64,000 bases of DNA from Hyphomicrobium sp. ghe19 (GTDB lineage: Bacteria > Pseudomonadota > Alphaproteobacteria > Rhizobiales > Hyphomicrobiaceae). Under the pieces are notes generated by a model. It made no database searches. It had not been told where the DNA came from and worked only from the letters and a program-made list of their open reading frames with translations. This document shows, piece after piece, positions 46,362-53,897 of this stretch. Positions within the stretch are counted from its first letter, which is position 1. Each line of letters opens with the position of its first letter. Made by a program: the position numbers and the translations under genes. The DNA is taken from contig NZ_LR743509.1 of assembly GCF_902712875.1 (NCBI RefSeq), positions 2,866,001 to 2,930,000 on the forward strand, in the 5' to 3' direction.

Positions 46362-46518
46362 CTCCCCAGCCGCTCCTCGCCATTTGAAGACTATGGGAAG
46401 CGCAAGTGCCACCTTTTAGTCCCCGCGGTCAGCACCCGAGCCTGACGGCAATCTGTCACACGGTGGGCGTTCGCCGTGCCGGTGCCGTCGCCGGGTCAAT
46501 TGCCGGGACGGCGGCAGT

Positions 46519-46855
46519 TCAACTCCGGCCGGCGCCGTGCTCATCGCAAAGACGCATCACGTCGGCCTGGCGCTCCACCCCGGTTTTCTGGATGAGGCGC
46601 GCCGAATTCGATTTGGCGGTCGGCAGCGCGTTCGCGATCGAATCGGCTGCTTCCTTCTAGGACACGCGCCCCTCCGCCGAGCGCCGTTAACAGCCTGCGC
46701 TCCGCGGGTGTGAACCCAGCGCAACGCTTGCGCCGAGTCTTCGATCCGGATCGCACGGTCGTGAAATGCGTGGACGAGTTCAAATCGGCGTGGCGAAGTT
46801 TGCCCGAGTGAAGACTGCAACGCGCGCGGACAATATCGCTGTGAGATGGCGCGTA
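46519..46855 (-). pseudogene. LuxR-type transcriptional regulator remnant, frameshifted and N-terminally truncated
   Basis: On the minus strand one frame reads GFTPAERRLLTALGGGARVLE and then, after one extra base near 46653-46655, a second frame continues EAADSIANALPTAKSNSARL and IQKTGVERQADVMRLCDE to TGA at 46519-46521. Removing one G restores a LuxR/GerE helix-turn-helix C-terminus. Upstream the frame is open only to about 46855, so the sensory N-terminal part is missing. It lies just upstream of the nuo operon and is most likely dead. A sequencing indel could explain the frameshift but not the missing N-terminus. Confidence 0.7.
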
Positions 46856-46934
46856 TCAGAGTTGCTGAGCGCGGATCGATCCAAACGGCGCGCCACATTC
46901 AACGCGATAAGCGGCGCTATTCTCTCGTAGGGAT

Positions 46935-46961
46935 CATTCGAATTCGGATGCGATATTCGAA
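46935..46961. promoter_or_regulatory. Two identical 8-bp palindromes, possible operator
   Basis: The palindrome ATTCGAAT occurs at 46935-46942 and again at 46954-46961, 19 bases apart centre to centre, in an AT-rich gap upstream of the secreted protein gene at 47134. Spacing near two helical turns would suit a dimeric regulator; this is inference. Confidence 0.3.
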
Positions 46962-47133
46962 TACGCGCCAATAAATGTTTGGTTGACCGCTTCTCCGAAC
47001 ATCGTCGCGCAATACCACTGCTTTGAGCAATACTCTTAATGCGGATCAACTCCGTCAACTCGACGTCGCTCGTTCAGCAACCATTCACGGGTGGTGGCGT
47101 TTTTTTAAATCCACTTTTGCAGGGAGCATTTTC

Positions 47134-47481
47134 ATGAGAAATCTGATTTATGCACTTCCCGTGCTCGCCTTGGCGGCCTTTACGCCTCATTCGGCGAAGG
47201 CGGCGGATCTCGGCGGCGAGTGCTGCGAAGGACGTCCGGCTGTCGTCCAAGGTCCGCCGGTCTATCGAGACTATTACGAAGATGAACCGGTTTATTACGG
47301 CCGTCCTTATTACGGTCCCGTTTATTACGGTCCGCGATATTATCGGCCGTTTCCCTATTACGCTGGATACTATCCTTACCGATGGGGACCTGGACCCCGA
47401 TGGTACGGCCGTCACGGCGGCTGGGGCGGACGGCACGGCGGGTATGGGCACCGGTTCGGCGGTCATCGCGGCTGGCGGTGA
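47134..47481 (+). CDS. Secreted Tyr/Gly-rich small protein
   Basis: A 115-residue protein with a signal peptide (MRNLIYALPVLALAAFTPHS, cleavage near SAKAA). After a short cysteine pair (GECCEGRP) comes a low-complexity stretch of repeated YYG/RP units (PVYYGRPYYGPVYYGPRYYR, then PFPYYAGYYPYRWGPGP) and a Gly/His/Arg-rich tail (RHGGWGGRHGGYGHRFGG). AGGGAG precedes the ATG at 47134 by 8 bases and decides the start against an upstream in-frame ATG at 47023. Such proteins are exported and probably surface or periplasmic; function is unknown. Confidence 0.7.
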   Translation: MRNLIYALPVLALAAFTPHSAKAADLGGECCEGRPAVVQGPPVYRDYYEDEPVYYGRPYYGPVYYGPRYYRPFPYYAGYYPYRWGPGPRWYGRHGGWGGRHGGYGHRFGGHRGWR

Positions 47482-47595
47482 CGGACGTTAAAGCGTTTGC
47501 CTGAACCGCAGTCTGATCGCCGAAACTCCCTGCGCTTTCTCCGCGCCGTATGCGCGATGCCCGGCGGCATTGAGATTGTCAGTTGAAGAGGACGC

Positions 47596-48045
47596 TCAGC
47601 CCCTCCTCTTCCCTGCCTGGATTGCATTTTCCAGCGCCTGCAGAAAGTGAGACCGGTCGCGCGGCGTGAACGAGGGATTGAAGCCGCGACTTTCGCCGGT
47701 TTCGCGCAAGTGGCGCTGCATCTCTCGCATCGCGACCGCCATGCCGATGTTGGCGTCGCTGAACGCTTTGCCCGTTGGCCCGATGCATTGTGCCCCGGCT
47801 TTGAGACAACGGGCGGCGAGCAGAATATCCGCGGTTATGGCGATGTCGGACGGTCCGATGCGCTCGGCAATCCAGTCGTCGGCGGCGTCGGGGCCTTCTT
47901 CGACAACGATGAGCTTGATGAGCGGGCTCGCGTCGATCCGCATCCAGCTGTTCGACACCATGTGAACGGGGAGGTCGTGCCGCATGGCAACGCGCACCAC
48001 TTCTGCTTTCACCGGGCAGGCATCCGCGTCGACGTAGATTTGCAT
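47596..48045 (-). CDS. YaiI/YqxD (DUF188, UPF0178) family protein
   Basis: A 149-residue PIN-like protein. It starts IYVDADACPVKAEVVRVA, followed by VHMVSNSW, GPDAADDWIAERIGPSDIAITADILLAARCL and the C-terminal GFNPSFTPRDRSHFLQALE, which match the DUF188 pattern. The Asp residues of YVDADACPVK and ITADILLA probably form a metal site as in PIN-fold nucleases, but no activity is established that I know of. It is a single minus-strand gene between two plus-strand exported protein genes. Confidence 0.9.
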   Translation of the reverse strand: MQIYVDADACPVKAEVVRVAMRHDLPVHMVSNSWMRIDASPLIKLIVVEEGPDAADDWIAERIGPSDIAITADILLAARCLKAGAQCIGPTGKAFSDANIGMAVAMREMQRHLRETGESRGFNPSFTPRDRSHFLQALENAIQAGKRRG

Positions 48046-48337
48046 CGTGCATCATCTTTCCAAGCACCGCGGCGCTCGACGCGCACGCGGGATCGTTTTA
48101 TTCACGAGCTGAGCTTAAGCGAGCCGTAAATCGCGAATCGGTGAGGAAATGGTCAGACCCATCGGGACGGCCTCTCTCTTGCCCAGACTTTCGGGGTACG
48201 AGTGAGCTATGGACCATCTCTGCTTCGCCGGGAACCAAGGGATGTACATGCCGCGCCGTCGCACATCTCGGTCCTGGGGTGAGCGAGGCCTCCGATTCCA
48301 TTCGAAATCCCCGTGCCGAGCTTATTCTAGATTGCCC
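48046..48337. other. Divergent intergenic region
   Basis: About 290 bases between the diverging DUF188 gene and the exported 370-residue protein gene. It must carry promoters for both. The in-frame extension of the plus-strand gene to 48209 lacks a signal peptide at its front and is not favoured as coding. Confidence 0.35.
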
Positions 48338-49450
48338 ATGGATCGCATGAAAGCAGCGCTGCTCGCAGCCCTCACCGGCCTCCTGCTGATGTCGAATTAC
48401 AGCCACGCGCAGCAACCGGTAAAAGCCGACGCGAAAGCTGCAGCGGGCGCGGCGGCGGGTCAGATCGCAGACTTCTTCAGCGAGGTTGGCGATCAAATCT
48501 ACGAAGACTGCATCTTCGAATTATCGCAGGAGCAGATCGAAGTTCAGCAGGCGCTGATCCTCGCCTACATCAAGGCGGGGGCCGAGAGTTCTGTTGCCCG
48601 GCGCTTAGCGGTGAAGCAGATTCAGCCGCCGAAAGTCTCTGCCAAATGCGAGCAAATCCGCCACCTGCCGAAGGTCATCGCGCCGGCGGTTCCCGATTTT
48701 CAGCCCCCGGTCATCCAGAAGCCGACGGTCGCCGCCGTACCGCCGTCAAAAGCGGTGCCTCCGCCGGTCGTCGTTGCGAACAAGAAGACCCTGCCGCAGT
48801 GGGACTGCGCGCCGGGCGTCGATTACGTGACCATTCAGCTCAACGGCTATCCGCGAAAGCTGACGGGGGGCGAAATCTGCAATCCCTTCGATGACGTGGT
48901 CCACGAAGTTCCGCCGAACGTTCAACGCTTCCGCCTTGGCTATACGATCCGGACCGGCCGGCTTTTCATCATATCCGATGATCCGGGGGCACGTGGGCAA
49001 ACCATCACCTGGGCAATTTCGGGCAGAGATGTGTGCAGGAACAATCCCGATCCCGACTGCCTCGCGACGCGCGCAGTCGGACCGCTGCCACCGGGAGAAT
49101 ATTCCTTCGGCTCGGATAAGGGCCCGCGCATTACGTGGGGCCCGAAGACGAAGCGCAACGTTGCCGGGATTTATCTGACCAAGCTCTCGAACAGAGACAA
49201 GTTCACCCCTCAACAGACCGCTGCAATCCTGGCGCGCGGCAACATTGCCATTCACGAGCGCCTCAAGGGCGAAATGTCGGAAGCGTGTCTCGGGCTCGAG
49301 CCGAAGGGCTGGGCCTACGTCGCATCGCTGATCAAGGAGTCGAGGGCAACGGGCGTCAGCGTCTATATCGACGAACCCTATCCGCAGGTCGCTGAAAACC
49401 CGCCGATCGTCGTTGCCTCTTCTTTCTCACTTACGTCGCTGTTCAAGTGA
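48338..49450 (+). CDS. Exported Tlde1/DUF2778-like putative L,D-transpeptidase-fold protein
   Basis: A 370-residue protein. It has a signal peptide (MDRMKAALLAALTGLLLMSN, cleavage near SHAQ ~25) and an Ala-rich helical region (to ~110, QIADFFSEVGDQIYEDCIFE). A Pro/Val-rich linker (~115-150) leads to a C-terminal beta domain (~195-330). That domain reads SGRDVCRNNPDPDCLATRAV, GPLPPGEYSFG, NIAIHERLKGEMSEACLGLE, matching the order of the Tlde1/DUF2778 L,D-transpeptidase-like family (GPIPPG.Y ... IHG ... SEGCI). His306 and Cys317 would be the catalytic pair. This implies action on peptidoglycan cross-links in the periplasm; the family match is from memory and moderate. Confidence 0.6.
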   Translation: MDRMKAALLAALTGLLLMSNYSHAQQPVKADAKAAAGAAAGQIADFFSEVGDQIYEDCIFELSQEQIEVQQALILAYIKAGAESSVARRLAVKQIQPPKVSAKCEQIRHLPKVIAPAVPDFQPPVIQKPTVAAVPPSKAVPPPVVVANKKTLPQWDCAPGVDYVTIQLNGYPRKLTGGEICNPFDDVVHEVPPNVQRFRLGYTIRTGRLFIISDDPGARGQTITWAISGRDVCRNNPDPDCLATRAVGPLPPGEYSFGSDKGPRITWGPKTKRNVAGIYLTKLSNRDKFTPQQTAAILARGNIAIHERLKGEMSEACLGLEPKGWAYVASLIKESRATGVSVYIDEPYPQVAENPPIVVASSFSLTSLFK

Positions 49451-49461
49451 TCGCACGACAT

Positions 49462-49483
49462 CGGGCCGTTAAGGGACGGCCCG
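49462..49483 (+). terminator. Hairpin after the exported protein gene
   Basis: Eight-base-pair GC stem (49462-49469 with 49476-49483) and 6-base loop, 11 bases past the stop at 49450. The following bases are TTGCTG, not a T-run, so efficiency is uncertain. Confidence 0.45.
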
Positions 49484-49490
49484 TTGCTGC

Positions 49491-49619
49491 GCCGCTTCGA
49501 TCGAAGTGGTTGCCAGAGATCTCATCGAGAGCGGCAAGCTCGTCGACCTTTTTCCGGGCGATTCCCGCTCTATGCCTACTCGCGCTTTCGTCGATTTCAT
49601 TCTAGCGGCGGCGCGCTGA
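49491..49619 (+). pseudogene. C-terminal remnant of a LysR-type regulator
   Basis: The plus-strand frame reads IEVVARDLIESGKLVDLFPG, jumps frame within 49560-49580 (where the other frame spells FPLYAYSR), then TRAFVDFILAAAR to TGA at 49617-49619. This is the usual end of LysR-type regulators (LV.L.P ... FPLYAYYPS ... RAFVDFL), shortened by small deletions. No upstream regulator domain or helix-turn-helix exists. The rest of the gap 49620-49847 holds nothing I recognise apart from the hairpin at 49818-49839. Confidence 0.55.
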
Positions 49620-49817
49620 GCGAGGCGCGAGCGGCGGGTTGCTTGTCCGATAAATCCGCGGTCTCTCGCTCTCCAGCTGAACGGGTCAGCCGAGCGAATC
49701 GCGATTACGTACGGGCGGTTTCTCCGCCCGATAGCACCGCACAAACGAAAGCCGCCGCACGGGGGCGTGCAGCGGCCATTCAGCTGGGCGTTGAGAGAGA
49801 TCAAACTCCAGCGTCCT

Positions 49818-49839
49818 CGGCCGCGTGAGAGCGCGGCCG
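49818..49839 (-). terminator. Hairpin after the porin gene
   Basis: Eight-base-pair GC stem (49818-49825 with 49832-49839) with a 6-base loop, 8 bases past the porin stop on the minus strand. No T-run follows. Confidence 0.45.
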
Positions 49840-49847
49840 AAAGTTCG

Positions 49848-50621
49848 TTACGGAAGAAGGTTCACGCCTGCCGAGAACACGAAGCGGGCATCGGAAAGGC
49901 CAGGGTCGATACCGGCCGAGCCAATGTCGGTGTCCGAATAGCGGAAGTCCATGAAGAACTTGTCGACGTTGACCTTAACGCCGGCGTTCCAATACGTGTA
50001 GGACTGCACACCATTCCAGTAACCGTTGCCCGCGCCACCGCCATAAATTGCGTTGTCGCCTGCGTCCGTGTGGCCGATCAGAGCCGTGAACTGCGGAGCG
50101 AACTGCGCGAACTTTGGAAGGTCGTAGGCAACTGTGCCTTCATACGAAATGTTGGGGGCAGCCGCAGCGCCCTGGTCCGGCGTCAGAAAGATGTTAGCAC
50201 CCACCGTCAGGCCTTCGCGAAGCGTGGTCGTCGCGCCGATCTTGAATTCGAAATAGTCTATATCGGACGACGAGCCGTCGCGGTTGCCATACGTGTAGTA
50301 CAGCGCCTGCAGATCCCAGCTGACCGGGCCAGTTACCGGGCGAAGACCGACATAGATATCTTGCTCCCACGGACCGTATGCCCCGTTATTGATGTTGGAG
50401 GTCCACGCCGCCGCGTAGGCGATGCCGTAGCTGACTTCCTGATAAATGTTGGCCGTTGGGCCATTGTCCGTGAACGAGATGCCGCGGAACAAGTAATCCG
50501 AAGAGCCCGTGATCGTCAGCGCGTAGCCGAACTGTCTGTCTTCTGCTGAAGCGATGCCAGCGGTGGCAAACATTGCCAGAGCTGCTGCACAAACCCCACC
50601 CGTGACTTTGCGTCCGAACAT
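49848..50621 (-). CDS. TorF family putative porin
   Basis: Outer membrane beta-barrel protein of the TIGR02001/TorF type. The 257-residue protein has a signal peptide (MFGRKVTGGVCAAALAMFAT, cleavage after ASA ~26). It then shows the family opening GYALTITGSSDYLFRGISFTDNGPTANIYQEVSYGIAYAAAWTSN and alternating beta strands to the end (YWNAGVKVNVDKFFMDFRYSDTDIG). It lacks a terminal Phe (ends GVNLLP). AGGGGA lies before the ATG. It is a single gene, divergent from the RpiR regulator across a 499-base gap containing dyads; substrate unknown. Confidence 0.88.
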   Translation of the reverse strand: MFGRKVTGGVCAAALAMFATAGIASAEDRQFGYALTITGSSDYLFRGISFTDNGPTANIYQEVSYGIAYAAAWTSNINNGAYGPWEQDIYVGLRPVTGPVSWDLQALYYTYGNRDGSSSDIDYFEFKIGATTTLREGLTVGANIFLTPDQGAAAAPNISYEGTVAYDLPKFAQFAPQFTALIGHTDAGDNAIYGGGAGNGYWNGVQSYTYWNAGVKVNVDKFFMDFRYSDTDIGSAGIDPGLSDARFVFSAGVNLLP

Positions 50622-51120
50622 CTAAATCCCCTATTCTGCAGAGGAAGCGGCCCCGCGCCCTCTGTCCCCGAATTCACCCATCACCCCGGACTGCGTATCG
50701 CTTTGGCGACTCGCCCCAGACCCGGCATAATTTTTTGTAATGGTACGTGCGTTCCATTCAATCAAATAGTACGAATGTGCGTTGCACACGGTACAGTGTG
50801 TGACGCCTCTGCAACAACGCGAGGTCTTTTGCCTAAATACCGTTCGATTTGCCCGTGCGAAGGGCCCAAAAGCGGGTCGCTTTGAGGGTTGGATAACGCC
50901 GAGGGGAAAGGGCCGCAGGTGGGGGTTCAGGCGCAGACGGACTTGATGACCGCGTCTCAATATGTTCGACTGTATACTGATTATTAGCGACTCGGGGGTC
51001 GCCTCCGATAACGTTCAGCAGTCTTTGTATTGCCCGCCAGGGCCGTCACTTGGTTTGCGCGACAGCCTCTTCTTTCGAGGGGCTTGGAATTAGCACCCGT
51101 TTATTTTGCCATGAGAACAA
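50622..51120. promoter_or_regulatory. Divergent porin-RpiR intergenic region with two dyads
   Basis: This 499-base gap has no gene. Dyads: 50741-50756 (7-bp arms, one mismatch, TGGTACG/CGTTCCA) and 50785-50800 (CACAC 50785-50789, GTGTG 50796-50800). A further small GTGC/GCAC repeat (50777-50787) overlaps the second. They lie 120-180 bases before the porin start and in an AT-richer part, so they could be regulator sites. Confidence 0.4.
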
Positions 51121-52023
51121 ATGGATCAGTCATTTATTCGACCAGCCAGCGCCACTGGGGTCCTTGAACTGCTGGCGAAAAGCCTTGGTGGCCTGACGCC
51201 GGAGCTTAGGAAAGCTGCCACGCACGTTCTGGAGCATTCCAACCTCATCAGCGTCAGCTCCATTCGCGAGATGGCCGAGCAGGCGAACGTGAAGCCAAAC
51301 ACCCTCGTGAGGATGGCCCGAGCCATTGGCTTCGAAGGATACGAAGATTTCCGCAAGCCATTCCGGGAAAGGGTCATCAAGGGCCAGGATGATTTCCCCG
51401 ACCGGGTCCGCTGGCTTCAATCCCTCGCCCAAGACGGCAAGCTCGCGGGGCTTTATTCCGAGATCGCCACTGCCTCGATCGCCAACATCGAACAGCAGTT
51501 TTCGGGGACGACATCGGTCGCCATCAAGGCCGCGGCAGACGATATCGTCCATGCGCCGACGACCTACGTTCTGGGTACGGGGATGGCCAATTCGATTGCC
51601 GCGTATTTCGCCTTCATCGCGAGCCTGGCCATCGGTAAAGTCACAGCCATCCCGCGTGACGGCCTGCTGCCCACAGACGGTCTGGCACGGGCGGCGACGA
51701 GCGACGTCCTCCTTGCCATGGCATTCAAGCCCTATCAGCACGAAGTCATCGACGCCGTGGAGTTGGCGGTTTCGCGGGGCATCACGGTCATTGGCATTTC
51801 GGACAGCCCTGCCTCCCCCATTCTCACAGGGGCGGGTCACCGCTTTGTCGTTCCGATGATTACGACGCAATTCTTTGCGTCGAGCGTCGCGCTGATGTCT
51901 CTTCTGGAAACGATCATTGCGTTCGTGATCGCTGCAACGAGCCCCGAAGCCGTCAAATCCATCGAGATGCTCCAGCAGCACCGGCAGGAACTCCATCGCT
52001 ATTTGAGCTACGGCGAGCGCTGA
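51121..52023 (+). CDS. MurR/RpiR family transcriptional regulator
   Basis: A 300-residue regulator with an N-terminal RpiR helix-turn-helix (residues ~15-90: LTPELRKAATHVLEHSNLIS, SSIREMAEQANVKPNTLVRMARAIGFEGYEDFRKPFRE). A C-terminal SIS domain follows (~130-265: TYVLGTGMANSIAAYFAFIASLA, DVLLAMAFKPYQHEVIDAVELAVSRGITVIGISDS). SIS domains of this family bind sugar phosphates or amino sugars. No sugar gene is adjacent; the nearest target candidate is the divergent porin. A small protein of this type could act as repressor or activator; the ligand cannot be told from sequence. Confidence 0.92.
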   Translation: MDQSFIRPASATGVLELLAKSLGGLTPELRKAATHVLEHSNLISVSSIREMAEQANVKPNTLVRMARAIGFEGYEDFRKPFRERVIKGQDDFPDRVRWLQSLAQDGKLAGLYSEIATASIANIEQQFSGTTSVAIKAAADDIVHAPTTYVLGTGMANSIAAYFAFIASLAIGKVTAIPRDGLLPTDGLARAATSDVLLAMAFKPYQHEVIDAVELAVSRGITVIGISDSPASPILTGAGHRFVVPMITTQFFASSVALMSLLETIIAFVIAATSPEAVKSIEMLQQHRQELHRYLSYGER

Positions 52024-52168
52024 TCGATTGCCAACGTCGCCACCCGCCAAGCGCACGTGAGGTTCGACCGGCGGCAACCCGCCTAAGGCGTGCGAGTGGC
52101 TTCGAATGGAGTTCTAAGATTTCGCGTAGCGAGATGGTCTGGGGCGGCTCAACGAACGGCTCGCCAGG

Positions 52169-52228
52169 ATTGAAGCGCCATCTCCATTCAGAAAGCTCAA
52201 CAGCGTTGAAAACCGTTGTCGCTTCAAT
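52169..52228. repeat. Inverted repeat downstream of tRNA-Asp
   Basis: A 9-bp perfect inverted repeat (52169-52177 with 52220-52228) with a 42-base loop begins 6 bases past the 3' end of tRNA-Asp. It may help end or process the tRNA transcript. Evidence is weak because of the long loop. Confidence 0.3.
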
Positions 52229-52233
52229 GGAAA

Positions 52234-52310
52234 TGGCGCGAGAGACGGGACTTGAACCCGCGGCCTCCGCCGTGACAGGGCGGCGCTCTAACCAACTGAG
52301 CTACTCCCGC
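52234..52310 (-). tRNA. tRNA-Asp (GTC)
   Basis: A 77-base cloverleaf on the minus strand. The acceptor stem GCGGGAG pairs with CTCTCGC (one G-U), the D-arm is AGCTCAGTTGGTTAGAGC, the anticodon loop is CTGTCAC with anticodon GTC, and the T-loop is GGTTCAAGTCC. The discriminator G and CCA are encoded (52237 and 52234-52236). No integrase or duplicated 3' end is nearby. Confidence 0.96.
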
Positions 52311-52440
52311 AATCCAGAAAGTGACGGGCGCCGAAGCGCCCGCCGTCACGACGCTGGGAATACGTGATGGCCGTCCGGCCGTCAAGCCGGAGATCGCATT
52401 CCAAAGACAACAAAAAATCGCGGTTCGGCCCTGCAGTTGC

Positions 52441-52947
52441 TCAAGTACGGCCGAGAAAATCCCGCTTGCCGACTTCGAGGCCGTTGTGTCGCAGGATGTT
52501 GTAGGCGGTGGTGCAGTGAAAATAGAAATTCGGCAGCGCGACGTGGAGCAGGTATTCGCGCCCGCTCAACGTCACATCGGCGCCAGCGAGCTTGAGCGTC
52601 AATTGCCTGCTATCGGAGCCGTCGAGCTGTTCCGGCTTATAGGTGGCCAGGAGAGCCTGGACCTTCGCGATGCGCGCCTTGAGCTCGGGCAGCGTCGCTT
52701 CCGTATCGGGGAAGCTCGGAACCTCGATACCGGCCAGCCGGGCCGGCGCTGCTTTGGCGAAGTCGGTTGCGAGCTGCACCTGCCGGGTGAGGTTGAACAT
52801 ATCGGGATAGAGCCGCGCGGCGAGCAGCACCGCGATATCGACTTTTTTTGCCGTGGCGTAGGCCTCGGCTTTATCGAGGATCGCATCGAGGGCGCTCAGC
52901 TGCTTCTGAAACGTCGGAATCGCAATGTCATACATCGAGACGGACAT
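52441..52947 (-). CDS. DUF1993 family protein
   Basis: A 168-residue protein fitting DUF1993, a four-helix-bundle family related to DinB-like folds. It reads MYDIAIPTFQKQLSALDAIL, RLYPDMFNLTRQVQLATDFAK, FPDTEATLPELKARIAKVQALL and ends LHVALPNFYFHCTTAYNILRHNGLEVGKRDFLG. The conserved LPNFYFH..TAY..LR..G...GK.DFLG end is typical. It is cytoplasmic with no known activity. It stands alone between two tRNA genes. Confidence 0.85.
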   Translation of the reverse strand: MSVSMYDIAIPTFQKQLSALDAILDKAEAYATAKKVDIAVLLAARLYPDMFNLTRQVQLATDFAKAAPARLAGIEVPSFPDTEATLPELKARIAKVQALLATYKPEQLDGSDSRQLTLKLAGADVTLSGREYLLHVALPNFYFHCTTAYNILRHNGLEVGKRDFLGRT

Positions 52948-53202
52948 GGGTGTTCTTTCTTCGTTGGACGGGACGAACTGAATAAGCGAGACGCCGCTTC
53001 ACTTGGGAGGTTCAGGGCGAATTAAAAGATGCGTGGCGACGTGATCGTCAAAGGTCAGGCGTTGCCCATTGCGCCGCCGTTATCCACTCAATCTGGTCGA
53101 ACGAACATCCACCAACCGGCCTAAAGACGTGCGATTGCGCGGTGGACTGCAAAAGTGTCCGCAATTACGGGACACATCTATGCTGATGACTATTTGAAAA
53201 CA

Positions 53203-53277
53203 TGGTGGGCGGTGAGAGGGTCGAACTCCCGACATCCTCGGTGTAAACGAGGCGCTCTACCACTGAGCTAACCGCCC
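53203..53277 (-). tRNA. tRNA-Val (TAC)
   Basis: A 75-base cloverleaf on the minus strand. The acceptor GGGCGGT is near-complementary to the 3' side ACCGCCC, the D-arm is AGCTCAGTGGTAGAGC, the anticodon stem is CCTCG/CGAGG with anticodon TAC, and the T-loop is AGTTCGACCCT. The discriminator A and CCA are encoded (53203-53206). It lies downstream of hupB's terminator region on the same strand. Confidence 0.95.
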
Positions 53278-53312
53278 GAAGCGCCCTTGCTAATCGGTCT
53301 GCAAAGGCCTGT

Positions 53313-53348
53313 CAAAAACAAACACGCGCGCCGCTCACGCGACGCGCG
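53313..53348 (-). terminator. Rho-independent terminator of hupB
   Basis: Ten-base-pair stem (53325-53334 with 53339-53348; one G-U) with a 4-base loop, followed on the minus strand by TGTTTGTTTTTG. It begins 24 bases past the hupB stop. Confidence 0.85.
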
Positions 53349-53371
53349 CAAAAAAGATCGCCGATGCGGGC

Positions 53372-53650
53372 CTAGTTCAAATTCAACGCGTCCTTAAGAC
53401 CCTTCGCCGGCGTGAACTTCGGCACGCGCGAGGCCGGGATCTGGATGGTTTTGCCGGTTGCGGGGTTGCGGCCTTCGCGCGCCTTACGGGCTGCGACCTT
53501 GAAGGTACCGAAATCGGGGATGCGCACTTCGTGGCCATCCTTCATCGCCGCGCGAATGTGTGCGAGAACGGCGTCAACCACGCCACCTGCCTTTTCCTTC
53601 GTCAGCTCGCAATCTCTAGCAACGGCATCAATCAAATCTTTCTTGCTCAT
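53372..53650 (-). CDS. hupB: DNA-binding protein HU
   Basis: Small histone-like dimer that bends DNA and compacts the nucleoid. The 92-residue protein begins MSKKDLIDAVARDCELTKEK and has the DNA-binding beta arm GTFKVAARKAREGRNPATGKTIQIPASRVPKFTPAKGLKDALN, with the intercalating Pro in RNPATG. It lies downstream of lon, the conserved lon-hup arrangement of proteobacteria, but a strong terminator (53830-53867) separates the two, so it has its own promoter. Confidence 0.97.
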   Translation of the reverse strand: MSKKDLIDAVARDCELTKEKAGGVVDAVLAHIRAAMKDGHEVRIPDFGTFKVAARKAREGRNPATGKTIQIPASRVPKFTPAKGLKDALNLN

Positions 53651-53829
53651 CTCGTCTTTCCTCTAATGTGGGAGATGGGTTTCAGCTCAGGGCGCGAAGC
53701 CCGAGGCGGCCACATCGGGGAGTAGCCGGCCGCGCATGTTCGGCTAGAAGCGCCCAATCGCCCCTTCCGTCAAGCAGAAAACGCCCGTGTTTCCGGACAA
53801 AATCACATCAAAGTGCTCAATCGGTGCCT

Positions 53830-53867
53830 AAGAAAATGCCCCTGCACGGTTACCGCGCAGAGGCATT
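53830..53867 (-). terminator. Rho-independent terminator of lon
   Basis: Fifteen-base-pair stem (53853-53867 with 53835-53849, including G-U pairs) with a 3-base loop, followed on the minus strand by TTTTCTT. It starts 30 bases past the lon stop. Confidence 0.9.
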
Positions 53868-53897
53868 TATTTCGATAAATTTTCTGTTCAGGGGAAC

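Noticed and set aside
46406-46660. Plus-strand open frame antisense to the LuxR remnant
   Set aside because: No ribosome site or family features; the minus strand carries recognisable LuxR sequence.
47270-47420. Tandem DNA repeat or CRISPR-like array in the YYG-coding region
   Set aside because: The similarity is at codon level (TATTACGG-like units) with irregular spacing and lies inside a good coding frame with a signal peptide.
48098-48496. Minus-strand frame over the start of the exported protein gene
   Set aside because: It overlaps the signal peptide-coding region antisense, is Arg-rich and resembles no family.
52234-53277. tRNA genes as attachment site of an integrated element
   Set aside because: No integrase, no repeated tRNA 3' end and no phage-like genes are near; the DUF1993 gene between them looks ordinary.
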